From assembly GCA_027603945.1 (NCBI GenBank), contig JADIIU010000004.1, positions 124,001 through 188,000 of the forward strand: a stretch of DNA of 64,000 nt. Direction: 5' to 3'. Shown one piece after another: positions 52,625 through 64,000 of this stretch. The notes beneath the pieces were generated by a model that was not told the origin of the DNA, searched no databases, and saw nothing but the letters and a program-made list of their open reading frames with translations. A program made the position numbers and the translations under genes. The DNA is from Terramyces sp. JEL0728. Its lineage: Eukaryota > Chytridiomycota > Chytridiomycetes > Rhizophydiales > Terramycetaceae. Within the stretch, counting starts at the first letter, position 1. Every line of letters starts with the position of its first letter.

Positions 52625-55600
52625 ATGGTGCAGTTCCATACAACAAATAGCGGTTCTTCAGTTGAAATCGATGTGAAGTCATACACTGATTTCCAAAGCT
52701 TGAAGAAGGATGTTTTCAAAGCTCTCGACCTTTCAGATGGACACTACTTCAAGTACGGAAACTCTATTTGCCAAGATTTAACCGCAATACAAGTTGCCGC
52801 TGATGTTATTCAAGTTTTACCAGTCAAACACGCTCAAGGCCCTCCCACCACTCCTATCCTAGGAAATATTCCAGATGTGATTTTCGGTCCTGGTCCCGAA
52901 GTAAATCTAAAGAGAAGTACCATGTATCTAACATAGTCTTCCAAGAATATGGCCCGGTTATCAAACTCTATACTTTCTCTACCGAGCAACGAAATGTAAG
53001 TGATCCAGCCGATGCCGAGGTTGTCGCCAGAGAAAGCGAGTACTTTACAAAAGAAATCAGATTTCCATTCAATGTCGCCAAATCGCTTGGAGGAGATGGT
53101 CTATTCACAAGCTCTACCAGTGATCCTCACTGGGAATTGGCACATAAGCTGCTTATGCCTACCTTTTCTCCAAAAGCAATCAAGAATTACACAGCAGAAA
53201 TATTCAACATTGCTAAAGCCCTCAAGAAGATTTTCGACACCTTTGCTAAAGATGGCACCCAAGTTTCTTTAAATCATCACATGACAAATGTTACATTTGA
53301 AAGTATTGGTCGCGTTGGTTTCGGGTAATCAGTCGTTAATTCCAAGATATTCATTCCATGTACTGGATTCTCCAGATGCAAAGTCGCACCCATTCCTCGA
53401 TGCCATGGGCTACTGTCTCGGAGAGTTGATCAACCGCATGCTTACTCCTGATTTTGTAAAAGCAATGCCATTACCGTCCAACAGGAAATTTGAAAACTGC
53501 ATTGCGCTGATGCGAAAAACTGTCGAAGATGTGATTGCAGCAAGAAAATCCAACCCAAAAGGCGAAAAGGACACAAAGGATTTGTTGGATTTCATGTTGA
53601 CTGCAGCTGATGAACACGGGACAAAGATGCCGGACGGTTTGATTCGTGATCAAGTCATTACATTTTTAATTGCTGGCCATGACACTACTTCCAACACGTA
53701 AATCAATTTAATTATAGATTGACATGGGCACTGTTGTTGCTTCACGAAAACCCAACTTGGTTAAAAAAAGTCCAAGATGAAGTGGATGCGCTAAATTGGT
53801 CATTAGATAGCGTTGAATCGATGGATATATCAAAACTAAATTTGATAGAGCGTGTCATTAAAGAAACGTTACGTATCCATCCACCTGTTCAAAGGTAGCT
53901 GTTCCTAACGAGAGACTTACTAGAGTTTGCAAAAAGGACACCGTATTGCCTTCAGGATACTTTGTTCCTGCGGACACCAATTGTACAATTTCCGTATGTG
54001 CTTTGCACAACAATGCAACTCTGTATCCTGAACCACAAACATTCAATCCCGATCGCTGGCTTCCTGAAGAAGAAAGTAAGAGAAGTCCATTCTCATGGCT
54101 ACCCTTCTCTATTGGATCAAGGGGATGCATCGGTAGGCAATTTGCAATGCTGGAAGCCAAGATTGTCTTGGCAACAATTGTGCGACACTACTTTTTCCTC
54201 ATTCCTGGTGCTGAAAATGTCAAGCCAATTTCTTCCTCGGCGATTCGAAAGCCAACACCATTCAATATCAAGCTGTTCCCTAGAGAAGTTGGCATTGCTC
54301 CTCCAAAACCAGAAGAGCTGAAAGAAGCCATTTCAACACCAGCACTTTCGCCTACAAAGATTGGCGCCGTTTCAAGGTCTATAGGAAAGCGAGTACCAGT
54401 CACTGTTCTATTTGGGTCCAATACTGGAACAGCAATGGACTATGCCGATCAAGTTGCAAACATTTACAAGGTACACTGCAAGTAACGTCTAGGATATGGG
54501 ATTTACAGTTCTTACAAAGTCATTAAACGATTGGGCTCCAGTCAAAGCTGGTGCTTATGAACCACTACCAGGAAACGATCTAATCAGAGAATTGGTTATC
54601 ATTGTCTCTGCAACCTACAATGGAAACCCACCTGAAAATGCAGAAATATTTGACAAATTCCTAAACAAAATGGTCCTAGCAAAGAGCTCTTTGGCAGGTA
54701 TCGGCTATTCGGTATTTGGATGTGGAAATTCTGAATGGCGGACTTACCAGGTTTTCCCAGTCAAGCTCAACAATGTATTTGAAGAACTTGGCGCGTACAA
54801 ATTTAATCCAAGAGGTGAAGCAAATGCCAAAAATGGTGATATGGATACTTCATTTGAATATTGGTCAGCAGCGCTTTGGACAATGACGGTCACTAAATTT
54901 GGATTGCAAGTTGAACAAGTGCCTCGAACCACTGAAGATGTTACTTACGACGATGCAAAGGTTGAGTGTGTTGATGTTTCGGATGTCGCAAGAAACTATC
55001 TTATCAAGCCAAATAATGCCAAGATAATATCCACCGCAGAAGAACAAGATTGCAAAACTACCGGGAGAAGCACCAAAAATATACTTTTAACGCTACCAGA
55101 AGGGCAATCCTACTTGCCAGGGGATCATTTAGAAGTATATCCGCAACAGGACGAAAAAATGGTGAAAGAATTTGCTGCGATTGCCGGTGTTGATTTGGAT
55201 AAAGCTTTCGAAATCAAGGAAATCCCAAACAGAGTCTCCGCCAGATCATTACTGGCCTCTGTCAAAGGACCATTTACCTTTAGAGCTTTACTAAGTGCTG
55301 CTGCAGACCTTACTTCCCCTCCAACTAGAACAATTCTCAAAGTATTTGGCGATGCACTACAAAAGGACTCCTCAACTCTTGAACTTGGAAAAAAATTTGT
55401 AGAAATGTCTTCGCCAGATGGAAAGCAGCTGCTAAATGAATTCCTGAAAGAACACCGAACAATATTTGACTTTTTCAAGCATTATGGAGAGTACACAAAA
55501 AAGCTCAAGCTGCGTGATTGGCTAGCCTGCATTCAAATTGTGCAACCGCGACGATATTCAATTTCGACTTCTCCAAAACAAGGTAGCGTTGTTGGCGTGT

Positions 55601-56199
55601 TGATTGCTGAGCATGTCGATGAAATCAGCAACAAGAAATATTTTGGTTTGGCATCCCATTACATGTGCCAATTGAAAGCTGGTGATCAAGTCTCTGTTCA
55701 TGTAAAATCTTGCAAGGATACTTTCCGCCTTCCTGAAAACGACTCGATTCCTGTGATTATGATTGGTGCTGGTACAGGTTTAGCGCCGTTTTTGGGATTC
55801 ATGGAAGACAGAAAACTAAACAATTTAAAGTCCATTTCAAAGGGAGGAAAATCAACCACTCATCTAATCTTTGGCTGCAGAAACGAAGGTGATACTTTGC
55901 TCAGGCAACAAATGGAAAAGTATGTTTCAGATGGAACATTGGATGGATTCCATGTTGCACTTTCCAGATCTGCTTCTGGCGGCAAAAAGTATGTTCAAGA
56001 TATCATCTGGGATAAAAAAGATTTGTTCTTTGACTTGGTAAAGAACAAGAATGCCAAGATCTATGTCTGCGGGGCAGGTACAATGTCCAAAGGTGTAAAG
56101 GAATCGTTTGAAAATGTCTTTGAGCACTTCAAGATTGGAAAAGCCTACTTTGAAACGGTAGCCAAGGAATCTCGCTTCTCTGAAGACACCTGGGGCTAA
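52625..56199 (+). CDS. Self-sufficient cytochrome P450-reductase fusion (CYP505-like) with added N-terminal domain
   Basis: Fatty-acid-type hydroxylase with its own NADPH reductase. Introns at 52893-52912, 53325-53346, 53698-53717, 53895-53914 and 54471-54492 (20-22 nt); 1156 aa. Residues 1-~72 are not P450 and look ubiquitin-like (VEIDVKSYTDFQSLKKDVF ... DVIQVLPV). The proline hinge GPPTTPILGN starts the P450 part: AGHDTTSNT (I helix), KETLR (ExxR), and the haem loop FSIGSRGCIGR. The reductase follows: FGSNTGTA (FMN), RRYSIST (FAD), GAGTGLAPF and the C-terminal EDTWG. No membrane anchor is seen. The first splice pair could be shifted (17 nt at 52901-52917) without changing frame. Confidence 0.9.
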
Positions 56200-56237
56200 G
56201 TTCAATAAACTCGTCTTCGTTAATTTACATTGCTTTA

Positions 56238-57744
56238 TTAAACATGGTCGAAAGCCAACCATACTCCTACAGAGCCTAACAACACATATTCAAAATGCCT
56301 ATTACATTTTCTGCCAACTCTAAAGTCCCACACAAGCAACCTTCTCCTACCTCCGCCATTGTCGTTTGGAGCACTATATGCAATAATCATACTATCGTCA
56401 AAATCCATTTTAGCAACTTGTATATCTCCAAGCTGCGGCACAGCAATGCTATATCTTTCCATTGACTTTAATTCTGAAATTGAATAATTTCTGGATATAT
56501 CTTTTACTAAGCAGGGTATTTCAAACTCTTTTGCCATTGTTAAACTCCCGCCGGTATATAGATTGCCACACTGTTTCACCGGTAGTGGTGGATTGATATT
56601 CCAAAATGTAATTTCATCTGGAAATGCACCATTTGTGAGCATGAAATTCGACTTTACTATCAGTGTGTACGGAGAATGGGTCTGTGCATGGTCTGATACT
56701 TCGCTGTCTTTGATTGTCCTGGTTAATATATAAGTGTGTTTAAGGGTGCTGGTTGAGACGCTTTTGTGTTTTTCAAACAACAAATTATCCCCATTATTCA
56801 GGCCAATAACAAGGTATTGCTCTCCTAAAACAATGCTGCTAGGAATCTTTAGCAACTCAACGTATGGTTGTATCAGCGAAAACATGGAAGTCATTGCCCC
56901 GCTGAACACGTCCCAGATAGCTATCGTTCCGTTATTAAACAAAACAGCAAAGGTGGTGTTTAAAATATCAAACGAAATTACTTTGCCGCTAAACCCCAGA
57001 GTACTTGTTAGTCGTGAAATACCTTGAACAAGTCGCAATTGGAAGACAGTCTCTCAATCCTGATATCTCCCAAATCAATAAATTATTAATATTATCAAGC
57101 GAAACCAACACCCCTCTCCCGTTATCCTTAATCTGCACTACATTTGCTGAATGTCCAGTAAGTGTAACCCTTCTATTTTCCACCAAGCTTTTTCCATAAA
57201 TTAGCGAATCGGAACAATAAAACAAGTAGTTGTTGTATAATAGAATCCTTGCTGACTGTTCTTTGATCACTGGCAATGCGCAAATGTACCTTCTTTCGTT
57301 TGGGAAATGATTGTCGACGGAATAGCCTTTGGTTTTAAAACTCACATGCTCCAAAGTTCTTGGCCGAATGTCACTCCAACCACCAGATTCCAGTGTTCCA
57401 TTTGTCTTTAAAGATATAAAATCATGAGTTCCATGTTTTAAATTTAGTCTGCATCCATACAAACTTTTCCATGTTGGAAACGATGCTGGCAAGCTATCAA
57501 TCTCCAATTTGAACTCTCTATATACAAGTGGTATCCACAAGTGCCTATCCAGCCTTTCCAGCATTGATTTCCATCTTTTGCATACCCGTTCACACAGCGT
57601 CAATTGAAAAGGAGATATCCAGGAAAAAACAAGTCTCCAGCACCGCTCCTACTATCAGGAATGATTTACATTGAATATAAAGGGCTTGGGAATAATTGGG
57701 ATCACCAGCGGTGCTTCCTCATACTTTCGTTTCTTCAAAACCAT
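56238..57744 (-). CDS. F-box protein with WD-like propeller
   Basis: Introns at 57649-57669 (21) and 57004-57022 (19); 488 aa. The first exon starts MVLKKRKYEEAPLVIP and joins FIFNERCWRLVF to SWISPFQLTLCERVCKRW, which completes an F-box (residues ~20-65). The remainder has propeller-like strands (VTLTGHSANVVQIKDNG, NNLLIWEISG, FNNGTIAIWDVFSG, RRLLVWDFRVG). It probably recruits substrates to an SCF ubiquitin ligase; the substrate is unknown. Without the first intron the frame begins at a TTG and the F-box is cut. Confidence 0.75.
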
Positions 57745-57785
57745 GAAAAAAGCGGCAAGTCACAAATGAAAATTTATAGGTTATT

Positions 57786-58533
57786 TTATCTAAGCATTAT
57801 ATCAGAAGTAGGTTCAAAATCACTCAACTGGGCCCAAATCATCGTTTTTGTTCCTGCTATCAGCAACTATTTACCTGAATGGTCCAGTCGTTCCCTTGCA
57901 ATCACAGTCTCTGATAGGAACATCCACAAGTGGCCGTTATTACAAGATGTCATGCATACATCGCAGGGTTGGGTTACATGGTAGCCTACGATATTACCGC
58001 TGCGATCAGTAAATATTACCATCCTAGACAAGCAACATCCCTGATTTTGCAGTGACAGTTCCTGGTGAGATAATCTTCCCCAACCAACTGCACACACCCT
58101 TTGCTAATATAATCTGTACTGTACAGTTCCACCTTGATCAAGTCTTTATTACCCTCGTGTCGGCCAACAAAATAGCTTTCATTCCCCTCTTGCAAATATT
58201 TTGCTGGCAGAATCCACATCCAATATGGCAAACTGTTTTGGTTCTGAAACTTGGATGCATGGAGGCGATTTGTCTACTAGTTCTACTTGCAACAGGAATT
58301 CTGTTTCTTCGCAGTATTTGAGCCATTGCTGATGAAGATAACGGCGATCGTTGATCAGACGGTAATCGGTATCTGGTTATATTCTCATCTGTCCTTCTAA
58401 TCTGTCTTTGTTGATTAGGGTTGGCTCTTGTACTCGATAGAGCATATTGATATAATCTGGATGCCATACTTTCCGATGGCATTGGCAGGTGATAGTTGTC
58501 TTCAGGGTATTCGGCGTACTCTTGATTATCCAT
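57786..58533 (-). CDS. FAM72: FAM72 family protein with N-terminal extension
   Basis: Introns at 58133-58152, 58000-58019 (20) and 57854-57874 (21); 228 aa. The FAM72 domain starts near residue 100: [57 protein letters not shown]. Conserved Cys pairs suggest a zinc ribbon-like fold. In mammals FAM72A binds uracil glycosylase UNG2. The first ~95 residues are an extra Ser/Arg/Gln-rich segment absent from the human protein. It is 41 nt upstream of the F-box gene on the same strand. Confidence 0.88.
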
Positions 58534-58845
58534 GCTGATGTTCTAATTTTCTTTTTCTTATAATGAAATTATTGAATAATGTACATTTTTCATTCATTGA
58601 CAAAATCAACAATGGAGTATCAATGGAATGAATAGCAGAGATTAGAAAACGAAAATCAATTAGCAATGTTATTTTCTATGGCTGTCGGTTGATCAGTATT
58701 TGAATTCCACCAGAACGTATTCGCGCCAAATAAATTCTGACATCCATAGTACATTTTCAAAACACTTATAAACGGATGGCATATCACAACAGAATCGAGG
58801 CCAGCAAGCATTGCTTACATTGTAGCAACTACAATAATGTAAAAT
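58534..58845. other. Intergenic, AT-rich
   Basis: 312 nt between the FAM72 start and the Reb1-like stop, both on the minus strand. No feature found. Confidence 0.5.
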
Positions 58846-60089
58846 TTATTCGTTTTCAATACTGTTGTACCAGTTAGCATCTGGATCATCAATCAGCAAA
58901 TGCAAGTTGTTCAATCCGTACATAACAGCGTCTACATTAACCCGATTGTACCTTTAAATTGGATTTGACTCAAATCAATCTTTTTCTTCATTCTTTCCAC
59001 CAGTAACAACCACTTTGTTCGCATGTATTTTGCACTCCACAAATCATCAGTAGTAACCAAATTCTGCCAGTTTATTTCAGAATCGTCTTGAGCTGTTTCG
59101 CATTGGACCAATAATCTGGATAATAAATCAATGAAATCATTTGCATTCCATTTTCGTTTCTTTTTTTCTAATTGCGGACCAAGCACTTTCCACCTGTTTG
59201 AACAGTCTCGATAAGTTCTGGTTTTCATAATGGCAGCTAATTCAGTAAATGAATGGAACTTTGTCGGATCATTGATGCCGTCTCTATCCATAATTTTCTT
59301 TGCTTCGCTGATTAGCAGGTCTGTTTCTTCACTAGTCCATTTCCCACTTTTTTCATTGTTGATAATATCAAATCTCTCTTTACAGCCAACCCTGCACATA
59401 TCCTGCTCTATTTCAGTCCACTTTCTGCCGTGAATGGCAACCAATTCCTTTAGCCTTTCATCTTCCTCTGGCCCCCATTTTTGCTTTCCAGTGTTGTAAA
59501 TAGAATATGCCCTGGACATAAACCAATATACTTGACCTACTGTTCTGTTAACGCCAGAATCATCCTTGATTTGACTGATGAATCCTTGGTATTTCTTGTC
59601 GCTGTAAGGATTTCTGTCTTGGAACCCGCTGCCTACAATCTTTTTCGATACTTTGGTTCTTCGTTTTATTAGGAAGTGTAAATCAGACCGCGGGATTTCA
59701 TTTTCGGTCAAATATCGCTCTACTGCTTCGTCAATCAAGTTGCGCTCAGTTTTGGAAAACATCCCCTTGTTGAAACTCTGTTTTGCTTCAATTTCTGCTT
59801 CTTTTGGTCTCCAGACAGTCGAGAATTCTCTTGTATCGGAGTCTGATTTGATTTTCCCAGTTTTAACAACCTTATTATTGATTTCGTTGATCCTAATGGA
59901 CTGTTTTGGTTCTGTTTTGTAATCTGGTATTTTTGTGAATGGATTTACTTGCTGGCCTTCATTTGGAAGCTGTATTGACAAGGTTCTTACGGGTGACTCG
60001 GCATCCGAATCTTCAATTATTTCCTTTGACAATTCCCTTGTGATTTTCGTTTCCAATTTCTGTTCTTTTCGTTTGCTCCTGCTCTTCAT
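58846..60089 (-). CDS. REB1: Reb1/TTF-I-like Myb-domain protein
   Basis: Reb1/TTF-I factors stop RNA polymerase I and organise chromatin. One 20-nt intron at 58932-58951; 407 aa from MKSRSKRK (23 further in-frame codons lie upstream). The N-terminus is basic and Ser/Glu-rich. Myb/SANT repeats cover residues ~125-345: GVNRTVGQVYWFMSRA, KWGPEEDERLKELVAIHGRKW, KWTSEETDLLISEAKKI, and RTYRDCSNRWKVL, followed by NWQNLVTTDDLWSAKYMRTKW. The last exon adds the short tail DAVMYGLNNLHLL. Assignment rests on the repeat arrangement. Confidence 0.8.
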
Positions 60090-60237
60090 TTTAGTTGAGG
60101 GTAGAAAAAAAATTCTTCCAGTCGTAATCATGTTATAATCATTATTAAATATGCCCAACTAATTTATTTCAACAAAATAGAAACCAGTCGAATGGACAGC
60201 TCAGAGTTGTCTTTTTTTCGCGTTCTGAAATCACAAA

Positions 60238-60636
60238 ATGGAAGACTTTCATGGAGTAGAAGAAAAAGCGTTCGTAGTAGATGAAGTCAACAACGTCATC
60301 AAAGAGGTATTTGATTTTAACCCAGTCTGTTGAATCAACAATACAAAATGCGCCGTACCATCACAACAAAGTAGGACAGTGGAACTCCAATATCGTCGAG
60401 CAAACGCTAAAGAAACTTACTGGATTGAACAAACCATTCAAATACATTGGTAGCTGGTGCTAATTTAGTTACTTGTACGATTATGCAAAAGAACGGCGCT
60501 GGACTTCACTCAGCTTCGTCTTGTTACTGGGACAATTCAAGTGATGGTAAATATTAGTAACGCAGGAAGCACCACTTATAAATATGATTCAAAAACCATG
60601 TATATCATTGTGAATGTTTTTGGATTGGCTATTTAA
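60238..60636 (+). CDS. DYNLT1: Dynein light chain Tctex-1 type (DYNLT1)
   Basis: Three 19-nt introns at 60307-60325, 60450-60468 and 60547-60565 give exactly 113 aa, the human length. Sequence is highly conserved: [48 protein letters not shown] and the C-terminal [11 protein letters not shown]. It binds the dynein intermediate chain in cytoplasmic and some axonemal dyneins. Because exons are short, no single long frame shows the gene. Confidence 0.95.
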
Positions 60637-60789
60637 TAAACTTTTTTTAATGGAAGGGTTTCCCGTAAGGCTTTCCCATAGTCCAGGTATACTGCAGACT
60701 CTAGTTACATAGGTGTGACCAACACAGATCATTAAAAGTAACTTTGGACCAGTGAGCGCCAGAACAACATCAAGATAAAGTGATTTTAT

Positions 60790-61636
60790 TTAAATGACAG
60801 AGGCATCCTTCAATTTTTGAATCAACTAGAGTTAATAATACTTACTTCATCAACGCTGGCGACTTTCCCTCCGCCGACTCTGGCAGGCGGTTCAGCTACA
60901 GAAACAGTTTCCAAAGTAGGAGTGATATCAACACCCAAGTCCTTTGCAGTAATTTTTTCAATTGGCTTCTTTTTAGCTTTCATAATGTTGGGCAGGGTAG
61001 CGAATCGAGGAGTATTTAATCTAATTAGAAAGACGGCTACCTCAAATCAACGGTCATGACTGCAGGAATCTTGGCTTCAAGGGTTTCTAATCCACCGTCA
61101 ATTTCACGAGTAACTGTGATTTTCTCACCTCCAACTTCCAACTTGGATGCAAAAGTTGCCTGCATTAATAAATAGTACTTGAGGCCACTTTAGTAATCCA
61201 GCAAGCATTTGCCCGGTTTGGTTTGAATCATCATCAATCGCTTGTTTCCCCAAAAAGACCAAATCTGGCTTGGCTTTTTCAGTGTATGCTTTCAATAATT
61301 TGGCAATCTATGTTAGTTGCGGGTACTTGTAGTGGTTGGATTTCTTGGTTTTCAGGTACTTCAATGTGAACTGCCTTGTCTGCTCCTAATGCCAAAGCAG
61401 TGCGAAGAGTTTCTTGAGATTTCATAGGGCCGACTGTAATTGCAATGACTTCCTTTGCGACTTTCTTTTCCTTTAATCTAATTGCTTCTTCAACTGCAAT
61501 TTCATCGAATGGATTCATGGAATGCTTCATTAGTAGAATTTACCTTGACGTTTGCGGTTTCTACTTTTCCTCCTGCAACTCTGATTTTAACTGCATAATC
61601 GATGACTCTCTTTACTGGAACTAGAATTCTGACCAT
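60790..61636 (-). CDS. ETFB: Electron transfer flavoprotein subunit beta
   Basis: Mitochondrial carrier passing electrons from acyl-CoA dehydrogenases to ubiquinone. Introns at 61525-61543, 61308-61326, 61160-61178 (19 each), 61021-61040 and 60826-60845 (20 each); 249 aa from [18 protein letters not shown]. Sixteen more in-frame residues begin at 61684 and could be a presequence. Conserved parts are [25 protein letters not shown], the AMP/FAD-binding [20 protein letters not shown], and the recognition loop plus C-terminal [14 protein letters not shown]. Complete and normal length. Confidence 0.94.
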
Positions 61637-61796
61637 TTTTGATTGTTGATGAATTGGAATTTTTTCAAATGCTCTGCGTGACATTTATTGCGGAAGAGCA
61701 AGAATAACTAATGTGTTAAAAGATGAGATCTGGCTCAATTTCATTTGATGGGTGTCGTTTATCACTACCTGAGGTGCCATTTTCTTTTTCTATTTA

Positions 61797-62085
61797 ATGG
61801 GCAGCTGTTGCGGAAAAGAATCACAAGGAGTGCGATTAGGAGGGGATGAAGTAGTAACAGGACAGCCGCAACCAAGAAATCAAATGGCAGACAAGCAAGC
61901 TGCGTTGGCTGCGGCAGAAGCTAGACGACAGGTATTACTTTTCTCATCGTAGAAACAAGAAGGATCCGGATCGTTATCAAAGAAGCTCAAAGAGCAAAGC
62001 GGAATTGGTCCTGGCAGAAATGCTCCTCAAGCTGCCGCACCAGGCGTAGAAGTAACTATTGCTAACTTAGTGGGATCCAAACTAA
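61797..62085 (+). CDS. SVIP: SVIP-like small VCP/p97-interacting protein
   Basis: 82 aa; introns at 61932-61952 (21) and 62052-62070 (19). MGSCCGKE is a typical N-myristoylation plus palmitoylation start. A VCP-interacting motif follows (QAALAAAEARRQ, residues ~34-45), as in SVIP, an ERAD inhibitor at ER and lysosome membranes. The basic middle SLSKKLKEQ and short Trp-containing tail (EWDPN) match the SVIP plan. The call rests on the VIM, the lipidation signal and the size. Confidence 0.7.
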
Positions 62086-62192
62086 ACAATATAAATACAG
62101 TGTAACTAATAAAAATTTAAATATACTGAATCAGTCGGACTGGCTTGGAAAAGAATGAAAGTATTATTTACACGAGAAATTTCTTTGACGTC

Positions 62193-63861
62193 ATGAGTTT
62201 TGCAACGATAGAACCGACAGTGATAGATGAAGAGCTAATTCGAAAAGCAATAAACGAACAGCTGAATCTGGAAATAGCAGAAATTGCCAAGAAGGAAGGC
62301 GTGGATCCGGAAGAAGTACAATCCTTACGTCTCGATTACAAAAGTAGAAATCGCTAATCCAGATATCCTCAAAATTGATAATCTATGGATATATGAGAGT
62401 ATTACAAAATTGCAGCTGGATAATAATATCATTGAGAAAATTGAAAATGTGAATTTCCTAAAGAATCTAAAATGGCTGGGTATCTACTTTCTAACAAGAC
62501 CTCTCGTTTAATAACATCACTGAAATTGAAGGGCTGAATTCATTAACCAAACTCACGGATTTGACTTTATTCAACAATAGAATATCAAAAATTGGAAATA
62601 TGGATGATCTCGTAAATCTGCAGGTATTCTCGATCGGAAACAACAACATACAAACCATAGAATCAGTAATATCTACTAATTTAGCTGGCATACTTGATCA
62701 AATTCGAAAATCTACGTGTATTGAATTTGACTGGTAATCCAGTTCACAAAAACCCAAACTACAAAAACTACTGTCTGGCTCACTTTAAAAACCTCAAATA
62801 TTTGGATTACAGATTAATTGACCAGGAATCAGTAATTATTTTTAATGAGATTGCGGTTGCTAGAGAAAAACACATTGATTCAATTATATCACAAGACGAA
62901 GAAGAAAAGATTAATGCGAAGCGAAAGCAAGACCAGAAAGCAAAACAAGAATTAGATAAATTACACCAGAAAGCGCATATTCTTTATATTGACTCGCTGT
63001 TTGATAGAATGTTTGATGAAGACCAAGATTATAAGCGTTTATTGCCAATCGCTCCAGCTATTTTGTCTGATATGAAAGAGGAGTACAGGGCTAAATTTGA
63101 AATTGTAGTCAAGGAACTAAAACACTTTGTACTGAAAAAATCGCAAGAAAAGCAAGATGATACAAATGCTATTCAATCGTGCCTGGACTCTGTAAAATCA
63201 ACCAGTGACAAAGATTGCTTGAATAAGCTGGAATTATTCCATCATCAAAAGAAACAGGTAAATGAAACTAATGGAAGCTGATCAAAATAGTTCAAATCTC
63301 TCGTAATCCAAAAGAAATTGACGATACAATCAAGGAATTACGTGATACCACTGGAAACCTCTCAGACCATTTGATGAATGCTGAAATAATTATAGTCGAG
63401 CAATTTGAAGAAGTGCTCAAAGATTTTGAAAGAAGCTACACGGAAATTTGCAATTCAATAGGAGAATGTGGGCAGTCTTCGTTTGCAAGATTAAGAGACT
63501 TGGAGAATGAATATTTGGAAAAATTCACTGAAAATATCCAAGTTATGTATGAAAGATTCAACAAGGGTGACGCAGAAGACGTAGACGATGAGATAAGAGA
63601 TGTACGATCTGTCTAATCTAGATCATGAGCGACAAAGATGTGCTGATGAACGCAGTGAATTCTTCACACGATTTCAGAATGCTGAAATTGGATCAACAGG
63701 AAGATGGGCTAGTCACTGGATTGGCAAAAGATTTAGAATCTATCGTTAAAGACATGTATCAGAACGAAATCAAGAGAAATAGGGATAGAGTCGGTGAAAT
63801 ACTTGCCCTGCTCGGTAAGACCAATTCCGAAATTGATTTTGCAGAAGAAAACTCTTATTAA
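62193..63861 (+). CDS. DRC3: Dynein regulatory complex subunit 3 (DRC3/LRRC48)
   Basis: Nexin-DRC subunit that regulates flagellar beating. Introns at 62344-62362, 62480-62498, 62666-62684 (19), 63258-63277 and 63602-63621 (20); 523 aa, equal to human DRC3. The start [16 protein letters not shown] is preferred over an upstream in-frame codon at 62145. Five SDS22-type LRRs follow ([61 protein letters not shown]). A long coiled coil fills residues ~190-420. The C-terminal [18 protein letters not shown] and [10 protein letters not shown] are conserved. Confidence 0.94.
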
Positions 63862-63920
63862 ATATAATATGTCTTGTTTCGCATTTATTGGGTTAATAAT
63901 AAAAGAGGGTAACTTTTACT

Positions 63921-64000
63921 ATGAATGTTTGCGAGCCACAAGTACCTAGGAGACAGATAATCCAACAGCGGGTTGAGATCTGCTTGGACAAGTTTGGAAA
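63921..64000 (+). CDS. Partial gene at right edge, unknown product
   Basis: An ATG at 63921 opens a frame to the window end (26 codons: MNVCEPQVPRRQ, then QQRVEICLDKFGK). It starts 59 nt after DRC3, a spacing usual here, but too little is visible to name it. It may instead be a chance frame. Confidence 0.35.
   Translation, partial: MNVCEPQVPRRQIIQQRVEICLDKFG

Overview
This looks like nuclear DNA of a flagellated (zoosporic), early-diverging fungus or close holomycotan relative. Fungal signs are a PacC/Rim101-type zinc-finger factor, a Zn(II)2Cys6 factor, two NDT80/PhoG-type factors, a P450-reductase fusion of the CYP505 kind, Cgi121 and a Reb1-like factor. Flagellar signs are CFAP221, CFAP161, CFAP119, DRC3 and a Tctex1 dynein light chain. 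The code is standard (TAA, TAG and TGA all end genes). Sanchytriomycota, Cryptomycota/Rozella-like lineages, aphelids and chytrids all remain possible; I cannot name the species.

The dominant feature is the introns. I reconstructed about 120 from reading frame and protein-family continuity. Every one is 18-23 nt, mostly 19-21. They start with GT (usually GTA) and carry a CTAAC/TTAAT/CTGAT-like branch site that almost touches the 3' AG (the A lies about 4-7 nt before the end). Removing them gives an integer codon count for every gene, and lengths equal or close to known orthologs (GMPP 361 aa, Tctex1 113 aa, DRC3 523 aa). Neighbouring short open frames in different phases are therefore exons of one gene, not frameshifts.

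Layout. 0-11 kb: secreted Ser/Thr-rich protein, glutaminase, Maf, ketopantoate reductase-like, first NDT80-like factor, TPR protein, LAS1, second NDT80-like factor. 11-20 kb: TAD2, GGA adaptor, LRR protein, HTH protein, CFAP221, GDP-mannose pyrophosphorylase, NAC beta. 20-32 kb: TM9SF, MSH1, BCKDH E2, CFAP161, CFAP119, m-AAA protease. 31-42 kb: PacC-like factor, coiled-coil/propeller protein, membrane protein, eIF3a, WD40 protein. 42-48 kb: tandem Cu/Zn SODs, receptor-like transmembrane SH3 protein, Cgi121, HSL-type hydrolase, SKA1, Zn2Cys6 factor. 48-64 kb: RA/RGS repeat protein, dual-specificity phosphatase, P450-CPR fusion, F-box protein, FAM72, Reb1-like factor, Tctex1, ETF beta, SVIP-like peptide, DRC3, and a partial gene at the right edge.

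The genome is very compact: 6-50 nt between many genes, 13 nt between two divergent start codons, and TATA boxes only about 25-40 nt before several ATGs. The gene set implies aerobic mitochondria (BCKDH E2, ETF beta, m-AAA protease, mitochondrial MSH1), surface glycoproteins and motile zoospores. I saw no tRNA, rRNA, CRISPR array or intact transposon.
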